A DNA stretch of 64,000 nucleotides, from assembly GCF_016924645.1 (NCBI RefSeq), contig NZ_JAFFJV010000014.1:1-64000 (forward strand), given 5' to 3'. A program made the translations under genes and the position numbers. Source of the DNA: Rufibacter psychrotolerans (lineage in GTDB: Bacteria; Bacteroidota; Bacteroidia; Cytophagales; Hymenobacteraceae). Below, one piece after another: positions 44,395 through 51,302 of this stretch (within the stretch, counting starts at the first letter, position 1; each line of letters starts with the position of its first letter). The notes under the pieces were generated by a model. The model saw only the letters and a list, made by a program, of their open reading frames with translations, did not search any database and was not told where the DNA came from.

Positions 44395-44440
44395 AAAAAA
44401 GTTACGGAGCAGCCCTGAAGTTTATTTTCAGAACTGCTCC
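44395..44440 (-). terminator. Terminator-like hairpin after menB
   Basis: GGAGCAG and CTGCTCC arms with inner TTCTGAA-AATAAAC-TTCAG pairing, then TAACTTTTTTAG on the minus strand. It may reduce read-through from menB into menE. The adjacent 44457-44513 stretch carries TGCTACTTG-type repeats. Confidence 0.6.
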
Positions 44441-44515
44441 GCTAACTAATTAACTGTCATACGTCCAAGCACCACTACTTATGTCTTGCTACTTGATACG
44501 TGCTACTTGCTACCA

Positions 44516-45340
44516 TCAAGGAAACTTCGGATACTTAGAGAAGTCTGGTTTGCGCTTCTCCAGGAAGGCGTTCTTGCCTTCTTTGGCTTCGTCAGACAGG
44601 TAATAGAGCAGGGTGGCGTCGCCGGCCAGTTGCTGCACCCCGGCCTGTCCGTCCAGCTCGGCGTTGAACGAGGCTTTGAGCATGCGCAGGGCCAGCGGGC
44701 TTTTCTCCAGAATTTTCTGGCACCACTCCACGGTGGTTTCCTCCAGTTGTTCCAGCGGCACCACTTTGTTCACCAGGCCCATGTCCAGGGCTTCCTGGGC
44801 ATTGTACTGGTCACACAGGTACCAGATTTCGCGGGCTTTTTTCTGCCCCACAATGCGGGCCAGGTAAGACGCCCCGAAGCCTCCGTCAAACGATCCAACC
44901 TTAGGTCCGGTCTGGCCGAAGCGGGCATTCTCGGCGGCAATGGAAAGATCGCAGACCACGTGCAGCACGTGCCCGCCGCCAATGGCCCAGCCGGCCACCA
45001 TGGCAATTACCGGCTTGGGAATGCGGCGGATCTGCATCTGCAGGTCCAGCACGTTCAGGCGCGGCACGGTGTCTTCGCCGATGTAACCGCCGTGGCCCCG
45101 CACGCTCTGGTCACCGCCCGAGCAGAAAGCCTTGCCGCCCTCGCCGGTGAAGATGATCACCCCAATGTCTGCGTTGTCGCGGCAAATGTTCATGGCATCA
45201 ATCATCTCGGCCACGGTGCGGGGCGTGAAGGCGTTGTGCACGTGCGGGCGGTTGATGCTGATCTTGGCAATGCCGTTGTAGAATTGAAACAGTATCTCTT
45301 GGTATTCTTTAAGTGTAGTCCAGTTGAATTTGCTTTGCAT
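44516..45340 (-). CDS. menB: 1,4-Dihydroxy-2-naphthoyl-CoA synthase
   Basis: A 274-residue crotonase-fold enzyme closing the naphthoquinone ring. [35 protein letters not shown] (oxyanion hole and bicarbonate-type loop), [59 protein letters not shown] and the C-terminal [12 protein letters not shown] are diagnostic of MenB. Expected partners MenE, MenD and MenF are in the same block. It has its own TACCTTTG promoter element upstream. Confidence 0.96.
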   Translation of the reverse strand: MQSKFNWTTLKEYQEILFQFYNGIAKISINRPHVHNAFTPRTVAEMIDAMNICRDNADIGVIIFTGEGGKAFCSGGDQSVRGHGGYIGEDTVPRLNVLDLQMQIRRIPKPVIAMVAGWAIGGGHVLHVVCDLSIAAENARFGQTGPKVGSFDGGFGASYLARIVGQKKAREIWYLCDQYNAQEALDMGLVNKVVPLEQLEETTVEWCQKILEKSPLALRMLKASFNAELDGQAGVQQLAGDATLLYYLSDEAKEGKNAFLEKRKPDFSKYPKFP

Positions 45341-45401
45341 GAACCTTGGTTTTGGTTAAAACATTGTGGGCATAAAGGTACAGTGCCCATGCAGGATAAT
45401 G

Positions 45402-45409
45402 CAAAGGTA
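45402..45409 (-). promoter_or_regulatory. Candidate menB -7 element TACCTTTG
   Basis: Read on the minus strand, about 60 bases upstream of the menB ATG and close to the stop codon of the first DoxX gene. Confidence 0.5.
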
Positions 45410-45441
45410 TACGCAGAATTCGGTCTTAAGGGATGGTTTCC

Positions 45442-45918
45442 TCAATGCAACGCCTCCAGCCTTTTGCGCCGCTGCCGTTTTTCCTGCTTTTCTACTTTCC
45501 TGAACTTGTGGTCCACCGAATAGTAACCCGGCCCGCCTATAAAGTACACGATCAGGGCAAGGAGGGTCACCAGCGAGATCCCAAACTGTGGATTAACCGA
45601 GAAAAAGCCCTGGTCCTGGTTAAAGAAAAACACCGCCCCAAACAGGATAGGTAGCTGAAAACCAATGGCTACCCGGGTAATCAGCCCCATGGCAATTAAG
45701 GGGCCGCCCACCAGGTGCGCAAAGGCCACATAATGGGCCAAACCCAACGCCACAAACTGGAACTGGCTGTTCTCCAAGATCTGCGCCAGCCCCGAGGTGT
45801 CGGAGATAAAGGTGACGCCTTTGTAGAAAATGAACAGCCCCAACACAGCCCTGCCAATGTCATACACCATGGGGTGGTGCTTGCGTTGCCACTTGTCAAC
45901 TTGCTGTACCCACTGCAT
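45442..45918 (-). CDS. DoxX family membrane protein (paralog 1)
   Basis: A 158-residue protein with four predicted transmembrane helices in the DoxX pattern: VYDIGRAVLGLFIFYKGVTFI, YVAFAHLVGGPLIAMGLITRVAIGFQLPILFGAVFFF and ISLVTLLALIVYFIGGPGYYSVDH, with a basic cytoplasmic tail. The start at 45918 is chosen because it aligns with the neighbouring paralog (MQW..VDKWQRKHHP against MEF..VEKWHHKHRV). DoxX-type proteins were first linked to quinone-dependent thiosulfate oxidation, and others are of unknown function; lying among menaquinone genes, a quinone-related role is plausible. Confidence 0.8.
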   Translation of the reverse strand: MQWVQQVDKWQRKHHPMVYDIGRAVLGLFIFYKGVTFISDTSGLAQILENSQFQFVALGLAHYVAFAHLVGGPLIAMGLITRVAIGFQLPILFGAVFFFNQDQGFFSVNPQFGISLVTLLALIVYFIGGPGYYSVDHKFRKVEKQEKRQRRKRLEALH

Positions 45919-46110
45919 TTTTTTTAACGCCTTTAACAATAGCGCCTCCAAGTATTTATACGTTGAATACCAAGATTTTATAAACAAACTGCAAGACTAT
46001 TTTTAGTTGGTCTCGTAGCTGAGCTCCTCTAAACCATACCGGTATTTACAAGAATGGCTTAAAAGATAGAAAGCATTTAGTAGTCGCAGGTAGCCAGCTC
46101 CCACCTTATT

Positions 46111-46289
46111 CCTCGCTCGCCTCTCGGACGCGTGTGAGAAATTAGGCGACCTCTGGCCGCGTGGCGGTATCACATTTTGGCTTGTTTTTGAGAAAAGAGG
46201 CCTGAAACGGAAGCTCAAGCATTGCCAAAGTCTACCCCAACGTGGCCAGAGGCCGCCCCATAGCTCACACTCGCCTGAGGCGAGCGAGG
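46111..46289. repeat. Composite inverted-repeat element with palindrome centre
   Basis: Left: CCTCGCTCGCC..GTGTGAG (46111-46138) and GCGACCTCTGGCCGC (46146-46160). Centre: a 36-bp palindrome copy. Right: GTGGCCAGAGGCCGC (46242-46256) and CTCACACTCGCC..GGCGAGCGAGG (46264-46289), the inverse of the left. It occupies the 45919-46516 gap between the two doxX genes. Apart from this the gap holds only a short GTTAGCGGGCATTGTGG / CCACAATGCCCGCTAAC inverted pair near 46330-46385. Confidence 0.7.
46174..46209. repeat. Dispersed palindrome copy inside the composite element
   Basis: ATTTTGGCTTGTTTTTGAG and AAAAGAGGCCTGAAAC, centred between the inverted arms. Confidence 0.6.
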
Positions 46290-46329
46290 GATGAGAGCAC
46301 AGGAATATCCGGATTACCACTTGCCTAAA

Positions 46330-46385
46330 ACCACAATGCCCGCTAACCAAGGGCAGCAGGCGCCTGGTTAGCGGGCATTGTGGTT
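46330..46385. other. 17-bp inverted repeat hairpin
   Basis: CCACAATGCCCGCTAACCA (46330-46348) and TGGTTAGCGGGCATTGTGG (46366-46384) pair almost perfectly around a GGGCAGCAGGCGCC loop. It is a strong hairpin, possibly the terminator of the upstream doxX gene. Confidence 0.7.
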
Positions 46386-46516
46386 CGCTGCGTTCTGGTG
46401 TTACCTGGCAGCTAGTAAATCTCTTTCAGAAATGCCTGAAGCACATGGGATCAATAGGATTCAGACCTTGTAGCTTGGCAGAGCCGCCCTTTGCTGAGGC
46501 AGCGCCGGCTGGTGGC

Positions 46517-47032
46517 TTATAGTTCCTGTAATTCTCTGTCAGTGGTAGTTTGGGGTCTGTTGGGTTGCAGTCGGGCCTTGGCCTGTTCTTTCATGGCATG
46601 TTTTCTGGCCTTCATATTTTTATGGTCAACGGAGTAGTACCCTGAGCCACCCACAAAATACAGGGTCAGGAAGATAAGGGTGTAAAGAGCCACAGCGAAT
46701 GGGGAGTAAATGGAAAACAGATCATGCCCGGGGCTGAAGAACAAAACCGCACACATGACAATGGGGATCTGCACCGCGCAGGCAAACCTGGTGTGCCACC
46801 CTACTGCGATCATAACGCCCCCAATCAGGTGGATGGCAATGATCACGTACGCCAGGAAAGTGGCGATGGAGTAAAGTTTACTTTCCAGCAGGATCTGCTC
46901 CAACGCCGTGATGTTGAACAGAAACTGCGCCCCTTTGAACACAAGAAAGCATCCTAAGGCGATTCTCCCATAATCATAAAGCACTACCCTATGCTTATGA
47001 TGCCATTTCTCTACTTCTCTGGTAAACTCCAT
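46517..47032 (-). CDS. DoxX family membrane protein (paralog 2)
   Basis: A 171-residue paralog of the preceding protein: VLYDYGRIALGCFLVFKGAQFLF, AYVIIAIHLIGGVMIAVGWHTRFACAVQIPIVMCAVLFF, LYTLIFLTLYFVGGSGYYSVDH and a basic tail. The ATG at 47032 gives the N-terminus that aligns with paralog 1; thirteen in-frame codons upstream are not needed. Both copies have HPx-type pre-helix segments and a GGxGYYSVDHK motif. It follows menD by 109 bases on the same strand. The pair arose by tandem duplication. Confidence 0.8.
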   Translation of the reverse strand: MEFTREVEKWHHKHRVVLYDYGRIALGCFLVFKGAQFLFNITALEQILLESKLYSIATFLAYVIIAIHLIGGVMIAVGWHTRFACAVQIPIVMCAVLFFSPGHDLFSIYSPFAVALYTLIFLTLYFVGGSGYYSVDHKNMKARKHAMKEQAKARLQPNRPQTTTDRELQEL

Positions 47033-47141
47033 GACTGTAACGCAGTTTATAAGTTGCGCCTCCTCAAGCAATTACGCTTTATTTTAAGGCTTTGTCAATG
47101 GAGCAGGCGTTAAAAGTTTCCTAAAATTTAGCCTTTTTCTG

Positions 47142-48854
47142 CTATAGCTGTATGTTTTGGGCCACTTGTTCGCGGTAAGCGGAAAAAACGGCGTAGTTCC
47201 GGGCGCTGTGGGTCTCCACTTCCAGCAATTGCGGCCCGGCCGAGGGATCAAAAAAGCCCGGGAGCAGGCAATCCAGCGAAGCCTCATCCGTAGCGCTCAA
47301 GTACCGGAAACCCATCTGCTCGGCGGTCTTTTGGGCGGTTTGGCGCTGCTCGGTCTCAAAGAAAGGTTCCAGCTCGGGTTGGTTGCGGGGCCCTTCAATC
47401 ATCCGGAAAATGCCGCCCCCGTGGTTGTTGAGCACCACCACCCGCAGGTTCTGGGGCAGGTAGTTGTGCCAGAGCGCGTTCCGGTCGTAGAGGAAGGCCA
47501 TGTCGCCGGTAATCAGGACCACCAACCTGGAGGTAGACAGCGCGGCGCCCACCGCCGTGCTGGTGCTGCCGTCAATGCCGCTGGTGCCCCGGTTGGCGAA
47601 CACCTCCACCCCTTCTGCCCCGGCTACCCCAATCAGGTTGGCGTACCGCACGCTCATGCTGTTGGCCAGGTGCAGCAGGCTGTGGGCCGGCAGGCTGCGC
47701 ATGACCCTGTGGCACACCTTGAACTCTGAAAAAGGGCTGTTTTCCTGAAAACTCTCCAAAATCAGTTTCCCCTGGGCTTCCAGCCGGTGCCAGGCGTGGG
47801 TAAAGCCGGGGGCCACTGCCAGCCCATGCTCCTGGGTAGCCAAGGGCGCGAAGAAATCCAGGGGAGTCGTCCGGATAATGCGGGTGAGGGCCTGAAAGGT
47901 GTCGGCGACGGGGCCGGCGGGCTGCACGTGCCAATGGCACATGCCCTGCTGCTTCCTCAGGAACAGCTTTAGGTTTTTAGAAATCAGTGATTTATGAAAG
48001 GTGATCACCAAATCGGGTTTAATCCCTTCAGCAGCGTGCAGGGACTTGGCGCCCAGGAACACATCATGGAAATTGATGGTTTCCCCCTCCTTTTGCTGGT
48101 TGCTGATGGCGTCGGTGACGAACACGGCGCCGGTGGCCTGGCAAAACCGCACAATCTCCTTGTGCAGCGCTTCCTCCCGCTTGCCCTGACCGGCCACTAC
48201 CAGCACTCTTTTGTACCGCCGAAGCTCGTTTTTGAGGTGTTCCCAGGCTTTATCGGTCAAACCAAAGGCAGAAGGTAACTCTTCTATGATCTTTACGTTA
48301 GGGGAATACGCAAACTCCTCGCCCGGCTCTGGGTAGAAAGGCTCCCGCAAAGGGATGTTCACGTGCACCGGCCCCTCCGGAAACGCCATCACCTCATTCA
48401 AGGCTTCGTTTAACTGCCGCGCAGCATACCACTGGGCATCATCATGTTTAGTGTCTACCGGAAAGTCAAAGCTCCTTTTCACGTGCCCGCCGTAGATGCG
48501 CGACTGCCGGATGGTTTGTCCGTCCAGTTGGTCGATCCACTCGGGGGGTCTATCGGCGGTGAGTACCAGCAGCGGAATGTTCTGGTAGAAGGCTTCGGCC
48601 ACGGCCGGGGCGTAGTTATAGGCGGCCGTGCCGGAGGTACACACCAGCACCACCGGCCTACCCGTCTGCTGCGCAATGCCCAGGCCAATGAAGGCGGCGC
48701 TGCGCTCGTCGGGCACGGTGCGCACCCGCAGTTGCGGATGGCGGGCAAAGGCCAGGGTCAGGGGCGCGCACCTGGAACCCGGCGACAGTATTATATCCTG
48801 CACTCCTTTGCGGGCACAGATCTCAGCGATATCAATAACGGCTTGTAGAATCAT
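47142..48854 (-). CDS. menD: SEPHCHC synthase MenD
   Basis: A 570-residue thiamine-diphosphate enzyme adding a succinic semialdehyde unit from 2-oxoglutarate to isochorismate. IILSPGSRCAPLTLAFARHP, TVPDERSAAFIGLGIAQQTGRPVVLVCTSGTAAYNYAPAVAEA and LLVLTADRPPEWIDQLDGQTIRQ at the N-terminus are characteristic, and the ThDP site is ITGDMAFLYDRNALWHNYLPQNLRVVVLNNHGGGIF. The start at 48854 overlaps the menF stop as ATGA, so translation is coupled. A coding copy of the dispersed palindrome gives ESFQENSPFSEF in the central domain. Confidence 0.95.
   Translation of the reverse strand: MILQAVIDIAEICARKGVQDIILSPGSRCAPLTLAFARHPQLRVRTVPDERSAAFIGLGIAQQTGRPVVLVCTSGTAAYNYAPAVAEAFYQNIPLLVLTADRPPEWIDQLDGQTIRQSRIYGGHVKRSFDFPVDTKHDDAQWYAARQLNEALNEVMAFPEGPVHVNIPLREPFYPEPGEEFAYSPNVKIIEELPSAFGLTDKAWEHLKNELRRYKRVLVVAGQGKREEALHKEIVRFCQATGAVFVTDAISNQQKEGETINFHDVFLGAKSLHAAEGIKPDLVITFHKSLISKNLKLFLRKQQGMCHWHVQPAGPVADTFQALTRIIRTTPLDFFAPLATQEHGLAVAPGFTHAWHRLEAQGKLILESFQENSPFSEFKVCHRVMRSLPAHSLLHLANSMSVRYANLIGVAGAEGVEVFANRGTSGIDGSTSTAVGAALSTSRLVVLITGDMAFLYDRNALWHNYLPQNLRVVVLNNHGGGIFRMIEGPRNQPELEPFFETEQRQTAQKTAEQMGFRYLSATDEASLDCLLPGFFDPSAGPQLLEVETHSARNYAVFSAYREQVAQNIQL
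47728..47763. repeat. Dispersed palindrome, coding copy in menD
   Basis: AAAAAAGGGCTGTTTTCC and GAAAACTCTCCAAAATC. On the minus strand it is read as ILESFQENSPF, in the poorly conserved region between the central and C-terminal MenD domains. Confidence 0.55.
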
Positions 48855-50071
48855 GATTGGGAAGCTTGAAATAAGCGGAGCACGGTCTGCATCTTGAGCT
48901 CGGTTTCCTGCCACTCCTTGGCGGGCACCGAGTCGGCGGTCATGCCGGCTCCGGCGTAGGCGGTGACCGTGTCCTGCCCCAGTTCCACGCAGCGCAGGTT
49001 CACGAACAGGTTGGTCTCCTGCCCCAGTTGCACCGGCCCCAGAAAACCGCTGTAGTACCGCCGGTCATGCAGCTCCAGCTGGTGGATCATTTTCAGGGCA
49101 TCGGCCTTGGGCATCCCTCCTACCGCCGAGGTAGGGTGCAGCAACTCCAGCATCTGGGTGCCCAGCTTGGGGAAGCCCACTTCGTCCATGGCGGCGGAGA
49201 AGTCGGTTTTGAGGTGCAGCAGGTTGCCGGCCATCACGGTGCGGGGGCCCATCTCCACGTACTCCCGCAGGCGCAGGTGCCGGAAGCAACTCACAATATA
49301 GCGCTGAACCAGGGCCTGCTCCTCAATCTCCTTCTGCCGCCAGATGGCATCGGCGGGCGTAAGGCCGTCGGTCACGGGTTGGGTGCCGGCCAGCGCCACC
49401 GTGCGGAACACCTTGTGCCGGTCAATCTGCACCAGCAACTCGGGCGACGCGCCCAGCCAGGTGCCCAGGCCCGGAATGGCCACCAAGGAAACATAGGCGG
49501 TGGGGTACAGTTGGGTGAGCTGGGTAAACGCCTTGAGCAACCCGAAGCCCTCAAACAAGGGCAGGGTCTTGGTACGGGACAGCACCACTTTCTCCAGGCA
49601 GCCTGCCTGCATGGCTTTCACCGCGTGGGCCACCGTCTGTTCAAAGGCGTCGCGGGCAATGGCTTTCACCGGCCCGGCGGGGTGCGTGGGCCAGGGCAGT
49701 TCTGGTGGGCGTTTAGGGGCTGTTTCCTGTAAATTGGCCCAGAAACGGGCGGGCAGTTCCCGCTCCCCCAACTCCAGAGAAGCTCCGGCCTTTCCGCTGT
49801 AGTACAGGTCGGCGGGCAGGAAGGTGCCGGGAGCTGCCTCTGAGGCCTGGAAGGGGCAGAAGGCAAAGCCCTGCTTGGGGCCTTCCAGGGGCGGCACGGC
49901 ATGGGTCACCTGCGCGGCTACTACCACCTGCACCTCACTGGTGTGGGGCAACCGCCACAGCGCCACGGGCAGTTGGGTAGCCAGGGCCGCCCTGAAAATC
50001 TTGAAAGCTGTTTCCTCCGGCGCGGAGGCAACAGAAAGGGATGCTATGGAGGAAGGGGTTGCGAGGGACAT
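48851..50071 (-). CDS. menF: Isochorismate synthase MenF
   Basis: A 406-residue chorismate-binding enzyme converting chorismate to isochorismate. The C-terminal catalytic domain shows VEKVVLSRTK-like LEKVVLSRTKTL, LGASPELLVQ, RTVALAGTQPVTD, IVSCFRHLRL, LLHPTSAVGGMPKADAL and YYSGFLGPV, ending AYAGAGMTADSVPAKEWQETELKMQTVL. The N-terminal third is variable, and within it a palindrome copy encodes FWANLQETAPKR. The start at 50071 fits the menI spacing (eight bases); a longer frame would overlap menI. It is the second gene of menI-menF-menD. Confidence 0.92.
   Translation of the reverse strand: MSLATPSSIASLSVASAPEETAFKIFRAALATQLPVALWRLPHTSEVQVVVAAQVTHAVPPLEGPKQGFAFCPFQASEAAPGTFLPADLYYSGKAGASLELGERELPARFWANLQETAPKRPPELPWPTHPAGPVKAIARDAFEQTVAHAVKAMQAGCLEKVVLSRTKTLPLFEGFGLLKAFTQLTQLYPTAYVSLVAIPGLGTWLGASPELLVQIDRHKVFRTVALAGTQPVTDGLTPADAIWRQKEIEEQALVQRYIVSCFRHLRLREYVEMGPRTVMAGNLLHLKTDFSAAMDEVGFPKLGTQMLELLHPTSAVGGMPKADALKMIHQLELHDRRYYSGFLGPVQLGQETNLFVNLRCVELGQDTVTAYAGAGMTADSVPAKEWQETELKMQTVLRLFQASQS
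49711..49746. repeat. Dispersed palindrome, coding copy in menF
   Basis: GTTTAGGGGCTGTTTCC and AAATTGGCCCAGAAAC. It is translated as RFWANLQETAPKR at the junction of the variable N-terminal region and the chorismate-binding domain. Confidence 0.75.
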
Positions 50072-50078
50072 GTACAGG

Positions 50079-50498
50079 TTATCTATCCAAAACGGCCATG
50101 GTGATGCGGCTGATGCACACCAGCTCACCGGCTTCTGAGGTAATACGGATTTCCCAGACTTGGGTCTTGCGGCCCACGTGCAACGCGGTGGCCTTGCCGT
50201 ACACGTACCCGCTGCGCACGCTCTTGATGTGGTTGGCGTTGATCTCCAGGCCCACGCAATACTGCTTCTCCAGGTCCAGGAACAGGGTGGCCCCCACGCT
50301 TCCCAGGGTCTCGGCCAGGGCCACCGAAGCGCCGCCGTGCAGCAGGCCCATGGGTTGGTGCGTGCGGTGGTCTACCGGCATGCGGCCCACCAGGAAATCG
50401 TCGCCAATCTGGGTGTACTCCATGCCCAGGTGCTCGCCCATGGTGTTCTTGTTCCAGCTATTGAGTTGCTCCAGCGTCACATCTGCGCGTCTTTTCAT
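50079..50498 (-). CDS. menI: Hotdog thioesterase, MenI/YdiI-like
   Basis: A 139-residue PaaI-branch hotdog enzyme. GRMPVDHRTHQPMGLLHGGASVALAETLGSVGA closely follows E. coli MenI (YdiI), including the His-Gly-Gly motif and catalytic Glu in ALAE. MenI hydrolyses 1,4-dihydroxy-2-naphthoyl-CoA, the step after MenB. Its position directly before menF and menD supports this assignment over a general acyl-CoA thioesterase. It is the first gene of the minus-strand menaquinone operon and is divergent from the phosphatase gene. Confidence 0.88.
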   Translation of the reverse strand: MKRRADVTLEQLNSWNKNTMGEHLGMEYTQIGDDFLVGRMPVDHRTHQPMGLLHGGASVALAETLGSVGATLFLDLEKQYCVGLEINANHIKSVRSGYVYGKATALHVGRKTQVWEIRITSEAGELVCISRITMAVLDR

Positions 50499-50550
50499 CC
50501 GTAGTTCTCGTATTTATGGCCTATCTTAGGGCCTGCAAATTAGCGTAAAA

Positions 50551-51165
50551 TTGAGCCTCAAAAAAATCTACCTCGTCCGCCACGGCCAGACCGACCTCAA
50601 CCTGCAGGGGATTGTGCAGGGAAGCGGCGTGGACAGCTCCCTCAATGAAACCGGCCTCTGGCAGGCCGATAAATTCTTCCAGGCCTACCAGGACGTTCCG
50701 TTTGACAAGGTCTATACCTCGGCCCTGCAGCGCAGTGTGCAGAGCGTGCAGGGCTTTATTGACCGGGGTATCCCGCACGAGCGGCACGCGGGCCTGAACG
50801 AGATCTGCTGGGGCGCACGGGAGGGCACCCGCATTACCCCCGAGGAAGACGCCTACTACTATGACATGCTCCGGCGCTGGCAGGAGGGCGAAACCGACGT
50901 ACCTATAGAAGGCGGCGAAAGCCCCCAGGACGTGGCCAACCGCCAAAAACCCGTCATAGACCTCATCCTCTCCCGCCCTGAGGAAAAGACAATTTTGGTG
51001 TGCATGCACGGCCGGGCCATGCGGGTGCTGCTGGCGCAACTGCTGCATTACCCCCTGCACCAGATGGATAGGTTTGAGCACCAGAACCTTTGCCTGTACC
51101 TGCTGCACTACACCGGCTCCATGTTCTGGGTAGAGCGTTTTGCCGATGTGTCACATCTTACCTGA
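50551..51165 (+). CDS. Histidine phosphatase superfamily protein
   Basis: A 204-residue phosphoglycerate-mutase-like phosphatase. The catalytic RHG motif is at YLVRHGQTDLN (His11), the second arginine in KVYTSALQRSVQSV, the acid LNEICWGAREG, and the C-terminal His in VCMHGRAMRVLLA. It could act on phosphosugars, cobalamin-pathway or nucleotide substrates. The start is TTG at 50551, since no ATG or GTG is near; this start is uncertain. The gene diverges from menI with only 52 bases between them. Confidence 0.85.
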   Translation: MSLKKIYLVRHGQTDLNLQGIVQGSGVDSSLNETGLWQADKFFQAYQDVPFDKVYTSALQRSVQSVQGFIDRGIPHERHAGLNEICWGAREGTRITPEEDAYYYDMLRRWQEGETDVPIEGGESPQDVANRQKPVIDLILSRPEEKTILVCMHGRAMRVLLAQLLHYPLHQMDRFEHQNLCLYLLHYTGSMFWVERFADVSHLT

Positions 51166-51184
51166 GAATAAAACCAAGATTCCT

Positions 51185-51220
51185 GTTTTAGGCCAATTTT
51201 TTTAGAAACCCGCTAAAAAG
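51185..51220. repeat. Dispersed palindrome copy
   Basis: GTTTTAGGCCAATTTTTTT and AGAAACCCGCTAAAAAG, between the phosphatase and the E2 promoter. Confidence 0.6.
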
Positions 51221-51245
51221 GGCCACAGAATCTCTTAAAACCTTA

Positions 51246-51277
51246 TTTGTATTACAGCATTTTTGCCTCTATTTTTG
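51246..51277 (+). promoter_or_regulatory. Full promoter: TTTG-N20-TATTTTTG
   Basis: The -33 TTTG (51246-51249) and -7 TATTTTTG (51270-51277) fit the Bacteroidota consensus with ideal spacing, 25 bases before the E2 start codon. Confidence 0.75.
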
Positions 51278-51302
51278 AGGCCTTAAAACCGAGCAAAAAA
51301 CT

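Noticed and set aside
46111-46289. Insertion sequence
   Set aside because: No transposase frame is present and the element is under 200 bp; called as a composite repeat instead.
46003-46350. 115-codon minus-strand frame between the doxX genes
   Set aside because: It is made of the composite repeat arms and shows no protein pattern.
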